From Clostridium lacusfryxellense (GTDB lineage: Bacteria > Bacillota > Clostridia > Clostridiales > Clostridiaceae), in assembly GCF_018861735.1 (NCBI RefSeq), contig NZ_JAHLEB010000018.1:25538-89537 (forward strand): 64,000 bases of DNA. Reading direction: 5' to 3'. The notes beneath the pieces are model-generated. The model made no database searches. It saw only the letters and a program-made list of their open reading frames with translations, and had not been told where the DNA came from. Below are positions 18,274 to 26,685 of this stretch, one piece after another; the stretch's first letter is position 1, and every line of letters begins with the position of its first letter. Position numbers and translations under genes: made by a program.

Positions 18274-19407
18274 GTGAAGTATAGAACTTATGGTAGTACA
18301 GGAGAAAAAGTTTCTGCTTTAGGATTTGGTTGCATGAGGTTACCTGAGGTTGAAATAAACGGTAATTGGTATATTGATGAAGATAAAGCATTACCTATGC
18401 TTTTTAAAGCTTATGTAAACGGTATTAATTACTTTGACTCAGCTCCATATTACTGTCATAGTAATAGTGAACAAGCTATGGGCAAGGCTTTAAAAGATGT
18501 AAGAGATAAAGTAAAATTCACTACAAAACTACCTGTTGATGAAGTTAAAAGACCTTCTGATTTGAGAAGATTTCTTGAAAATAGTCTTAAAAAAATGGAC
18601 ACTCCTTATATTGATTTTTATCATTTTTGGGGAATGAACTTAACAAAGCTTGGAATCGCAAAGACCAACGACCTTTTTAATGAAGCACGAAAGGCAAAAG
18701 AAGAAGGTTTAATAAAACATTTAAGTTTTTCTTTTCATGATGCACCAGAAAATATGATTGATATAATTAATGCTGGTGAAGGACTTTTTGATTCTGTTTT
18801 ATGCCAATATAATCTTCTTGACAGAGCAAATGAAAAGTCCATAGCTTATGCCCGAAAAAAAGGACTTGGAGTAGCAGCTATGGGTCCTGTAGCAGGAGGA
18901 AGACTTGCAGCACCTACGGAGCTTTATAGAAAACTTACAGGCAAAGAATCTATAGCCACATATGAGCTTGCCTTAAAGTTTGTTTTAGGAAATGCTGATA
19001 TAAGTCTTGCTCTATCAGGCATGGAAAATATGGATATGTTAGAAAAAAATCTAGCTATCGCTAATCTTGATACTTATATGACTAAATCAGAATGGGATAA
19101 TGTTGGCAAAGCAATGGGTGAAATTAAGAAGTTTTCAGAGTTATATTGCACAGGGTGCAATTACTGTCAGCCATGTCCTAAAAATATAATTATCCCTAAA
19201 ATATTTAATATGTATACTTACCATAATGTTTACGGCTTAACAGATGTAGCTAAAAAAGAGTTTGGAGAATATAAGAATAGTCCAGATAAGGGTGCTTTGC
19301 CTGAAGCTTGCGTAGATTGTGGAATGTGTGAATCAAAATGCCCACAACATCTTAAAATAAGAAGTGAATTAAAAAGAGTAGTTAATGTTTTAGAAGGAAT
19401 AGAATAA
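18274..19407 (+). CDS. Aldo/keto reductase with C-terminal 4Fe-4S ferredoxin domain
   Basis: The 377-residue protein has an aldo/keto reductase barrel (residues 1-270; catalytic Asp and Tyr in YFDSAPYY, Lys in FTTKLP, His in FYHFWG). A C-terminal ferredoxin-like part has two cysteine clusters, CTGCNYCQPCP and CVDCGMCESKCP, that can bind iron-sulfur clusters. This architecture is common in anaerobes; physiological substrates are mostly unknown. The start is GTG at 18274 with GAGGGGATG before it. A second aldo/keto reductase follows after 39 bases, probably in the same transcript. Confidence 0.88.
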   Translation: MKYRTYGSTGEKVSALGFGCMRLPEVEINGNWYIDEDKALPMLFKAYVNGINYFDSAPYYCHSNSEQAMGKALKDVRDKVKFTTKLPVDEVKRPSDLRRFLENSLKKMDTPYIDFYHFWGMNLTKLGIAKTNDLFNEARKAKEEGLIKHLSFSFHDAPENMIDIINAGEGLFDSVLCQYNLLDRANEKSIAYARKKGLGVAAMGPVAGGRLAAPTELYRKLTGKESIATYELALKFVLGNADISLALSGMENMDMLEKNLAIANLDTYMTKSEWDNVGKAMGEIKKFSELYCTGCNYCQPCPKNIIIPKIFNMYTYHNVYGLTDVAKKEFGEYKNSPDKGALPEACVDCGMCESKCPQHLKIRSELKRVVNVLEGIE

Positions 19408-19446
19408 TATATCTGCGAACTATATATTAGATGGAGGTTTTTAATT

Positions 19447-20364
19447 ATGAAAAATATTAATCTAGGTAATGGAGTTATAAGTGCTTCTGAGATTGGTTTA
19501 GGATGCATGAGAATAAACGATCTTTCTAAGAGCCAAGCATCCACACTTATTAATACTGCATTAGACGAGGGAATTAATTTCTTTGATCACGCAGATATTT
19601 ATGGTGGTGGAAAATCTGAGGAAGTTTTTGCAGATGCTGTTGAAATGAATTCCACCATCCGTGAGAAATTTATACTACAGTCAAAATGTGGCATAAGAGA
19701 CGGATTTTTCGACTTTTCAAAGGAACATATTTTAAATTCAGTAGATGGTAGCTTAAAGCGATTAAAGACAGATTACATTGATATACTACTATTACATCGT
19801 CCTGATACACTTATGGATCCAGAAGAAGTAGCAGAAGCTTTTTCAATTCTTGAAAGGAGCGGTAAGGTTAAATATTTTGGGGTAAGCAATCAGAATCCTA
19901 TGCAAATTGAGCTGCTTAATAAATACTTGAAAAATAAAATAATTATAAATCAGTTACAATTTAGTATAACAAATACAGGTATAATTGATTCTGGACTAAA
20001 TGTAAATATGAAAATTGATCCATCTATTGTTCGTGATGGAAGTATACTAGAGTATTGTCGTCTGAAAGATATAAACATTCAAGCATGGTCACCATTCCAG
20101 TATGGTTTCTTTGAGGGTGTATTTTTAGATAACGATAAATTCCCAGAACTTAACATGAAAATCAATGAAATTGCAGCCATTAAAGGTGTAACAAATTCAG
20201 CAATTGCAATTGCTTGGATATTGAAACATCCAGCTAAGATTCAGCCAATAGTTGGCACAACAAACCCTAAACGTCTACAAGATATTTGCAGAGCGTCTAA
20301 TGTTGATCTTACAAGGCAGGAATGGTATGAAATATATAGGGCAGCAGGTAACAAGCTTCCTTAG
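19447..20364 (+). CDS. Aldo/keto reductase (YdhF-like)
   Basis: The 305-residue single-domain aldo/keto reductase has GLGCMRI near the start, the tetrad residues in FFDHADIYGGG (Asp, Tyr), LQSKCG (Lys) and LLLHRPD (His), and the cofactor end ILKHPAKIQPIVGTT. It resembles E. coli YdhF and would reduce carbonyls with NADPH. A good AGGAGG-like site (ATGGAGGTTTTTAATT) precedes the ATG. It lies in tandem with the iron-sulfur aldo/keto reductase, but sequence similarity between the two is limited to the fold. Confidence 0.88.
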   Translation: MKNINLGNGVISASEIGLGCMRINDLSKSQASTLINTALDEGINFFDHADIYGGGKSEEVFADAVEMNSTIREKFILQSKCGIRDGFFDFSKEHILNSVDGSLKRLKTDYIDILLLHRPDTLMDPEEVAEAFSILERSGKVKYFGVSNQNPMQIELLNKYLKNKIIINQLQFSITNTGIIDSGLNVNMKIDPSIVRDGSILEYCRLKDINIQAWSPFQYGFFEGVFLDNDKFPELNMKINEIAAIKGVTNSAIAIAWILKHPAKIQPIVGTTNPKRLQDICRASNVDLTRQEWYEIYRAAGNKLP

Positions 20365-20380
20365 TAATCAAAACATAAAA

Positions 20381-20417
20381 AAGCCTGTGAGATAGTTTTA
20401 TAACTTATCACAGGCTT
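20381..20417. terminator. Bidirectional terminator
   Basis: AAGCCTGTGA and TCACAGGCTT form a perfect ten-pair stem, with further pairing inside the loop. It lies between the convergent reductase and small protein genes and has T-rich flanks on both strands. Confidence 0.8.
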
Positions 20418-20437
20418 AATATATTTTTTAATTTTCC

Positions 20438-20692
20438 TTAACTTTCCTCTACATTCTCAATATATTCAGCATTTTTTAATTCCTCAAAAGCATCCTCTAC
20501 TGACATATCATCGATAATTCTTCCAGTAAGAATTATTCCTTTTTTTATATCTTCATCCCACTCAAAATCAGTCATCACACTATCAATGCATAAATTTTCA
20601 GCCATAGCATTTGCACTAATATCAGCACTATTATAATTATCAAGACCCTCTTGTGAAATTGTAACTCTATAAATTTTTCTTTTCTCTGACAT
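20438..20692 (-). CDS. Small acidic protein of unknown function (paralogue of 16194-16460)
   Basis: The 84-residue protein is roughly half identical, gap free, to the 88-residue protein at 16194-16460, sharing SQEGLD/TQEGLD, VMTDFEWD, ISA and VEES. The predicted pattern is short strands and helices, with no membrane span. A GGAGGTATAATGG-type ribosome site precedes the ATG. Function is unknown. The conserved block FEWD suggests a defined fold rather than a chance frame. Confidence 0.7.
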   Translation of the reverse strand: MSEKRKIYRVTISQEGLDNYNSADISANAMAENLCIDSVMTDFEWDEDIKKGIILTGRIIDDMSVEDAFEELKNAEYIENVEES

Positions 20693-20807
20693 CCATTATA
20701 CCTCCTCACGATATTTTTAACACGCTAAGTATAATGTTCTACAGAAACCATAAAATATCCATCAATTTTTATAAATTATTAGTTTTACTTAAAATAATTT
20801 GTAAAGA

Positions 20808-22073
20808 TTATGTAATCATATGAAGTATGATTACGAATATTACTGTAAATAGGAGACCAAATGGGTAGGTTGCTCCATACCCAGCAGCAACTTCATCAGT
20901 CTGTGTAGCATCAATAGCAGCTCCGAGTCCTGGTGTGCTTGTCATTCCGCCGCATATTGCCCCGGCAATAATAATCCAGTTCATTTTAAATATATATCTT
21001 GCTATAACAAATCCAACTAACAATGCAATTAGGCCAGCTACAAAAGAAATTAGTGCAAGTTCTGCACCACTTCCGCCAAGGGCAGCTACAGTTTCGTATC
21101 CATATTGTAATCCTACTATAGCCAGGAATAGTGAAAGAGATAAATCTCTTATTGCAGAAAGTACTTCATTGTCCATTCTGAATGTTAATGGTCCAATTTT
21201 TCCAATATGACCAAGCCATAATGACATTATAAGTACGCCCCCAGTTGATCCCAAACTAAACCATTTAATAAATGGAATATATATGTTTATTGAACCAACA
21301 AAGTATCCAACTAAACAGACCACAAGGAATGAAACAATATCCATACCTACTTCTTTTATGTCCTTGTCTTTACCTCCCTTTTCAGTTAACGATTTCATCT
21401 CTATCTTAAATCTTTGTTTTTCTTTTTCTACATCCATTTTAAATATAACAGGGAAAAAGTTCATAGCAATAATTACTACTAAAACACCTGGTGCATATCC
21501 AATAGCATGACCGAGACCAACTTGTGCTTGTGCTACTACACCATATTTAGCAGTAGATTCTAACGCCGCTGCAAGAGCTGGTGAACTAGTTAATGCACCC
21601 GTATAAACCCCTGCAACAGCAAAATTGTTTTGTCCTGTAAATATAAGTGTAGCTATATATGTCATTATTGCGCCTGTACCAGTTATTGCAGCGCCTAGAA
21701 AAATAAATCGCGCACCATATTTTCTAATAATTTTTCCTAAATCTTTTGCTGCAAGCAGTCCAACTGATGCAATAAATAGTATCAGTGTGAATGTAAATAG
21801 GGTGTTACTAATTACACCATTAGCAAAATAATTAACCGCATATTTTGGTGCCCCTGTAATTAGACCTTTTTTAGCATCACTCGGGTCCAACATGAATGGA
21901 ACGCAGTATTTTGAATAAAGTAACCACCCAAAGAATATTCCAGTAAATAACCCTCCTGATTGTCCGAGATTGAATTTGCCAATTCTAACTTTGCCAAGCA
22001 ATAATCCCGTAAGGGTTGCTAAAAACATAGGAACAAATGGATTAGTCAAAAATGCGATTAAGTCAAATTTCAT
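20808..22073 (-). CDS. AspT/YbjL-like membrane transporter (AAE family)
   Basis: The 421-residue protein has about ten membrane spans and two copies of the Asp-Al exchanger motif: GVYTGALTSSPALAAALE in the first half and GAICGGMTSTPGLGAAID in the second. The family includes the aspartate:alanine antiporter AspT. The large central TrkA-C domains of AspT are missing; only about 40 charged residues link the halves. It lies 47 bases after the DASS carrier gene, and malic enzyme is further upstream, so it may exchange or export a C3/C4 acid in malate use. The substrate is inferred from context only. Confidence 0.8.
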   Translation of the reverse strand: MKFDLIAFLTNPFVPMFLATLTGLLLGKVRIGKFNLGQSGGLFTGIFFGWLLYSKYCVPFMLDPSDAKKGLITGAPKYAVNYFANGVISNTLFTFTLILFIASVGLLAAKDLGKIIRKYGARFIFLGAAITGTGAIMTYIATLIFTGQNNFAVAGVYTGALTSSPALAAALESTAKYGVVAQAQVGLGHAIGYAPGVLVVIIAMNFFPVIFKMDVEKEKQRFKIEMKSLTEKGGKDKDIKEVGMDIVSFLVVCLVGYFVGSINIYIPFIKWFSLGSTGGVLIMSLWLGHIGKIGPLTFRMDNEVLSAIRDLSLSLFLAIVGLQYGYETVAALGGSGAELALISFVAGLIALLVGFVIARYIFKMNWIIIAGAICGGMTSTPGLGAAIDATQTDEVAAGYGATYPFGLLFTVIFVIILHMIT

Positions 22074-22120
22074 TATTATGCCTCCTTTATCTAATAGATT
22101 AAATTTTTAGTTAACAATAT

Positions 22121-23551
22121 TTAATATAGTCCAATAATTTTCCACCATATGAACCCTCCACCGATCCATATAATAAAGTAAACAATTCCAAGAATGAAGT
22201 TTAAACTCCACCATTTATTCTGACTTACATAACCTGAACCGAAAAGAATAGGTGCAGGACCACTGCTATAATGTGTAGTTGAAGCAAATAAGTTTCCGAA
22301 TACTCCTAAACTTATAGCTGCAAGCATAGGTGGAACTCCTCCTGCTATTGCAACTCCAAGGAATGCTGAGTACATTGCACTTACATGCGCTGTTGAACTT
22401 GCAAAAATATAGTGACTGTAGAAATAAGCTAAAAGTAAAACAATTAAGATAACAGGCCAGCTAAATCCTTTTACGTTTTGTCCAATTGCATTACTAAGCC
22501 ATGGAATTAATCCAAGTTTATTAAGCTGAGTTGCCATCATAACAAGTACAGAGAACCACATGAGTGTATCCCAAGCTCCCTTTTCACTTTTTACATCATC
22601 CCAAGTTAAAACTTCAGAAGTTAAAAGAAGAGAAAGTCCAATAAATGCTGTAAGTGTTGCATCTATATCAGTTATGGTTCCTGTTACCCATAAGAGCAGC
22701 ACTATAACAAATATTAAAGCCATGAATTTTTCACTTCTTTTAAGTGGACCCATTTTTGTTAGGGCATCATTTGCAAATTTAGGTGCATTTGGAGTGCTCT
22801 TTATTTCTGGTGCATATAGCTTGTATATTATAAGAGGTATTACAATTAGAGATATAACACCTGGAACAATTGCCGCTATAAACCACCCAAACCAAGTAAT
22901 TTGGACTCCAAATGTTGCTGCAAGACTTTGAGCTAATGGATTAGCTGCCATTGCTGTCATAAACATTGCTGAGGTTATAATATCACCATGAAACTCACAG
23001 AATATAAGAAACGAACCTATTTTTCTTTCAGTTCCATCCTCAGGTTTAGATCCAAAGGCTTCTGAAAGAGATTTTATGATAGGATAAATTATTCCACCTG
23101 CTCTTGCAGTATTGCTTGGCGTTGCAGGTGCTATTACAAGATCACAGAAAATAATTGAATAACAAAGTCCAAGGGTCTTTTTTCCGAACGTTCTTACAAA
23201 TAGATAAGCTATCCTTGATCCGAGACCTGTTTTTATGAAACCTCTTGAAATAAAGAATGCCATAACTATAAGCCATATACTGCTATTACCAAATCCTGCA
23301 ATTGCAATTGCTGTACTTGTAGTTCCCGTTAGAATTGATACGGTTAATCCTATTATAGACAAGGCGCCTATAGGAAATGGCTTTAAAATACACCCTACTA
23401 TTGTCGCAACAAAAATTGCAAGCATGTGCCAGGCCTGAGGTTTAACTCCAACAGGAGCTGGTATAAACCATATAATAATTCCTACCAAAATTGCTATAAT
23501 AAATTTAATATACTTATCAGAATAAATTGACTTGCTAGAACTTTTAGTCAT
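22121..23551 (-). CDS. DASS-family anion:Na+ symporter (2-oxoglutarate/malate translocator type)
   Basis: The 476-residue membrane protein shows DASS family features: an N-terminal IIWFIPAPVGVKPQAWHMLAIF-like segment, the SNT region APATPSNTARAGGIIYPI, and the second motif ASSTAHVSAMYSAFL. These two regions hold the substrate and sodium sites in known structures. It resembles SodiT1/CitT-like di- and tricarboxylate carriers. Malic enzyme upstream makes malate the likely substrate. The gene is followed closely by the AspT-like carrier. Confidence 0.87.
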   Translation of the reverse strand: MTKSSSKSIYSDKYIKFIIAILVGIIIWFIPAPVGVKPQAWHMLAIFVATIVGCILKPFPIGALSIIGLTVSILTGTTSTAIAIAGFGNSSIWLIVMAFFISRGFIKTGLGSRIAYLFVRTFGKKTLGLCYSIIFCDLVIAPATPSNTARAGGIIYPIIKSLSEAFGSKPEDGTERKIGSFLIFCEFHGDIITSAMFMTAMAANPLAQSLAATFGVQITWFGWFIAAIVPGVISLIVIPLIIYKLYAPEIKSTPNAPKFANDALTKMGPLKRSEKFMALIFVIVLLLWVTGTITDIDATLTAFIGLSLLLTSEVLTWDDVKSEKGAWDTLMWFSVLVMMATQLNKLGLIPWLSNAIGQNVKGFSWPVILIVLLLAYFYSHYIFASSTAHVSAMYSAFLGVAIAGGVPPMLAAISLGVFGNLFASTTHYSSGPAPILFGSGYVSQNKWWSLNFILGIVYFIIWIGGGFIWWKIIGLY

Positions 23552-23631
23552 AATTAAAGCTCCCTTTCGCTACTTATTTTTACATTTTTGTAATCGTTTT
23601 TAATCATTGCATTGCAAAAAAGGTTTTTTAT

Positions 23632-23667
23632 AAGGGGGCTATGTATATAATTATATACATCCCCCTT
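23632..23667. repeat. GC-capped hairpin between malic enzyme and the DASS carrier gene
   Basis: AAGGGGG and CCCCCTT cap an inner TATGTATATA/TATATACAT palindrome, giving a nearly perfect 36-base hairpin. On the minus strand, six A residues rather than T residues follow directly, with a T-run only several bases later. It may be a partial terminator or an mRNA stability element that sets carrier expression below enzyme expression. Confidence 0.65.
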
Positions 23668-23692
23668 TTCTTGTATTGTTTTTGTTAAGTTA

Positions 23693-24865
23693 TTAAATTC
23701 TTGCTACACCTGTTTCTCTTGCCACCCTAGCAACTTCTGCTGCTACAGTTTTTGCAACCCTCTCATCAAAAGCTCCTGGAATAATGTATTCATCATTTAA
23801 TTCCTCATCAGTAATTAGACTTGCTATTGCTGTTGCTGCTGCGAGTTTCATCTCTTCTGTGATATCTGTTGCTCTTACATCTAGTGCTCCCCTAAATATT
23901 CCAGGGAATATCAAAACATTGTTAATCTGATTTGGATAATCTGATCTTCCTGTTGCAATTACTCTTGCTCCACCCTTTTTAGCTTCTTCTGGCATTATTT
24001 CAGGTGTTGGGTTTGCCATTGCAAATATAATTGCATCTTTATTCATAGTCTTAACCATATCTGCATTTAACATATTAGGTCCTGAAACCCCAATAAATAC
24101 ATCTTTTCCTTTTACAACTTCAACTAGCGTTCCCTTTTGCATATCTCTATTTGTAACTTTTGCCATTTCAACTTGAGGTGGATTCATCCAATCAAGTCCC
24201 TCAGCTAATGCTCCTTGTTTATCACACATTACTACATTCTTAATACCATATGAAAGAAGAAGTTTACAAATTGATATTCCTGCTGACCCTGCACCATTTA
24301 TAACTATTTTTGCAACACCAACTTCTTTCTTCACTACCTTTAACGCATTGATAATTCCTGCTAAAACTACAATAGCAGTACCATGTTGATCATCATGAAA
24401 TACAGGTATATCCAATTCTTCTTTTAATCTTCTCTCTATTTCAAAACACCTTGGTGCAGATATGTCCTCAAGGTTTATTCCTCCAAAAGTTGGAGCAAGA
24501 TATTTTACTGTTTTTATAATTTCTTCAACATCTTTTGTATCAAGACATATTGGAAAAGCATCGATATCTGCGAATTCCTTAAACAATATTGCTTTTCCTT
24601 CCATAACTGGCAAAGCAGCTAGGGGACCTATATCTCCAAGACCAAGTACAGCTGTTCCATCAGTAACTACAGCTACAAGATTTCCTTTAGCTGTATATTT
24701 GTAGACGTTTTCACTGTTTTGATAAATCCTTCTACAAGGTTCAGCAACACCAGGGGTATAAGCAGTACTTAATTGATCTCTGTTTTTAACTTCAACCTTA
24801 GATACTATTTTAATCTTGCCTTTATTCTCTTCATGCATTTTTAAACTAAGTTCATCATAATTCAT
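23693..24865 (-). CDS. Malic enzyme (NAD(P)-dependent, decarboxylating)
   Basis: The 390-residue enzyme is the short bacterial type. It has [12 protein letters not shown] (catalytic Tyr), [15 protein letters not shown], the metal-binding [12 protein letters not shown], the nucleotide fold [16 protein letters not shown] and [10 protein letters not shown]. It converts malate to pyruvate and CO2 with reduction of NAD(P). The following two genes encode carriers, forming a malate uptake and use block. A GGGAGGTTTT ribosome site precedes the ATG. Cofactor preference cannot be read with certainty. Confidence 0.93.
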   Translation of the reverse strand: MNYDELSLKMHEENKGKIKIVSKVEVKNRDQLSTAYTPGVAEPCRRIYQNSENVYKYTAKGNLVAVVTDGTAVLGLGDIGPLAALPVMEGKAILFKEFADIDAFPICLDTKDVEEIIKTVKYLAPTFGGINLEDISAPRCFEIERRLKEELDIPVFHDDQHGTAIVVLAGIINALKVVKKEVGVAKIVINGAGSAGISICKLLLSYGIKNVVMCDKQGALAEGLDWMNPPQVEMAKVTNRDMQKGTLVEVVKGKDVFIGVSGPNMLNADMVKTMNKDAIIFAMANPTPEIMPEEAKKGGARVIATGRSDYPNQINNVLIFPGIFRGALDVRATDITEEMKLAAATAIASLITDEELNDEYIIPGAFDERVAKTVAAEVARVARETGVARI

Positions 24866-25015
24866 TTTTAAAACCTCCCGTTAGATTTATTATCTTATTG
24901 TATTATAATATGTAATCTAAAAAAAATAAACATTTAGAACTTATTCTAAGTGTTTAGTAACTAAAGTAATCAAAGTAATCTATTACAAAACTAAATATGC
25001 GATTTAATCTCTATT

Positions 25016-25729
25016 TTAAGGTTTAATAATAATATTTATAATATTTTCATCACTCTTTAAACACTTGTATCTATATATTGGTCTACCAATAGAACCATAT
25101 ATAACCTTTTTCTTTAAAGCACCCTTTTCCTCTAAAAAACTAACATATTTACGCATTGATACCCTTGAGACACCTACAAGTTTAGCAAGTTCTTCAGTGG
25201 AAAAAACTTTGTCTTTATTTTGTATTATTTTTTCCCATGAAATTTTCAATGTATTCTTATCTAGCCCCTTTGGAAATTCAATCAAATCACAATCCTGCTT
25301 ATTATATAAAATATGTTTATCTAACTCCTCTTGACTTAAATCATCTTTATCATTTATTAACTCTTCCCTATTTCTATAATTATTTAAAGCAGATCTAAAA
25401 CGTTCAAATTCAAAAGGCTTAATTAGGTAATCTACTGCCCCATAGTGAAGCGCTTTTTTTACAGTTGCACTGTCCCTTGCTGCGCTTACCATAATAACAT
25501 CAATATTTTTGTCCATTTTTCTAATTTGTTCAAGTAGTTCAAGACCATCTGTTATTGGCATGAATACATCAAGTAAAATTAAATCTATTTCCTCTTTACT
25601 TAAAATATCAAAAGCATCATTAGCAGAGCGAGCAATACCACTCAACTTAAACCCATCTATTTGTTCAAGATAATATTTATTAAACTTTATTACCATTGGA
25701 TCGTCTTCAACAATTAAAACCTTAATCAA
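25016..25729 (-). CDS. CitB/DcuR-type response regulator, probable regulator of the malate genes
   Basis: The 237-residue protein has a receiver domain (acidic pocket VEDD, phospho-acceptor about Asp54 in LILLDVFMP, Lys in LIKPFEF) and a C-terminal helix-turn-helix region (FSTEELAKLVGVSRVSMRKYVSFLEEKG). This layout fits the CitB/DcuR/MaeR class, whose members respond to C4 acids or citrate. It lies directly upstream of malic enzyme on the same strand. The partner sensor kinase, normally adjacent, is absent. The start is TTG at 25729 with AAAGG about twelve bases upstream. Confidence 0.88.
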   Translation of the reverse strand: MIKVLIVEDDPMVIKFNKYYLEQIDGFKLSGIARSANDAFDILSKEEIDLILLDVFMPITDGLELLEQIRKMDKNIDVIMVSAARDSATVKKALHYGAVDYLIKPFEFERFRSALNNYRNREELINDKDDLSQEELDKHILYNKQDCDLIEFPKGLDKNTLKISWEKIIQNKDKVFSTEELAKLVGVSRVSMRKYVSFLEEKGALKKKVIYGSIGRPIYRYKCLKSDENIINIIIKP

Positions 25730-25873
25730 CTACATCGCCAACCTTTCAAAAAAACATACCGATTTTATTATAGTATATACAATAACAATAATTATAACAA
25801 CTAATGTAAATATATCTAAAAGTTAATGGTAATACTAACTGTGAGAGCTGATAATCAAATGGAGGTTATTTAA

Positions 25874-26605
25874 ATGAAAAAAGTGAACGGCTTATTAGGA
25901 TGCTTAACAATTATTTTTCTATTAAGCGGATGTGGAAATATAGGCATAGCTTCTAATACAACAATCTCTGAAACGGGAACTGGAGTCTTTAGCTTCAGAG
26001 TTGCATATAATAATATTATATTTGATAATTTAAACGGCAGTTTATTAAAAGATAATCTCAATGCCACAGCTAATGATCGTATTAAAAAATATTCTCATAA
26101 CCAAAAATTCCTTGAAGAATATAAAATTAATTTTAATAGCTTAGATGATTTAAATAAAAAATTAGCTAAAAATGAGAATGGATTTAAGGTCAATGTTATT
26201 AAGAAAAAAGGTTTATTTAAGGATACATATACATACGAAATGAGATTTCTTAAAACATTTGGCATATCAGAAATAAAATCAAGCTTTTTAGGCATTAGTG
26301 ATACTAATCCTGTCCGATCTATAAGTCCCTATAGTGATACCGATATAAATAAATTTATAAGTAATGTAAAATATACTAATGTAGTATCTTTGCCAGGAAG
26401 AATAATATCAACTAATGCAGTCGGTGATACTGGCAGCAATCTAGTTTGGACCTATTATCTTAATAAGATTAATACTGAAACATCAATGACAGCTACCTAT
26501 ATTATAGAGAAAAATTCAAGTGCTATCGTTGCTGCTGCTGTAATAACGATTTTATTTACTTTAATATTTATATATTCATTAAGATATAAAAGAAGAAAAC
26601 GATAA
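25874..26605 (+). CDS. Lipoprotein with C-terminal membrane span, function unknown
   Basis: The signal peptide ends in a lipobox LLSGC (about Cys17). The body contains an ETGTGVFSFRVAYNN segment and a charged middle. A C-terminal hydrophobic helix (about 216-236) ends with positive residues RYKRRKR. This arrangement resembles DUF3153-type lipoproteins of Firmicutes, but I do not assign it firmly. It should be anchored at both ends on the outer membrane face. ATGGAGGTTATTTAAATG gives a good start. Confidence 0.7.
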   Translation: MKKVNGLLGCLTIIFLLSGCGNIGIASNTTISETGTGVFSFRVAYNNIIFDNLNGSLLKDNLNATANDRIKKYSHNQKFLEEYKINFNSLDDLNKKLAKNENGFKVNVIKKKGLFKDTYTYEMRFLKTFGISEIKSSFLGISDTNPVRSISPYSDTDINKFISNVKYTNVVSLPGRIISTNAVGDTGSNLVWTYYLNKINTETSMTATYIIEKNSSAIVAAAVITILFTLIFIYSLRYKRRKR

Positions 26606-26606
26606 A

Positions 26607-26639
26607 AACCATATAATGAAATATTTTTTCATTATATGG
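26607..26639. terminator. Terminator between convergent genes
   Basis: ACCATATAATGAAA pairs with the complementary 3' arm over 13 or more pairs. On the minus strand a TTTTT run follows the stem, serving the GxGYxYP gene. The plus side is weaker. Confidence 0.75.
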
Positions 26640-26685
26640 TCCTATTTATTGATAAACTATTATTTTCGAATATACTCAAATTAGA

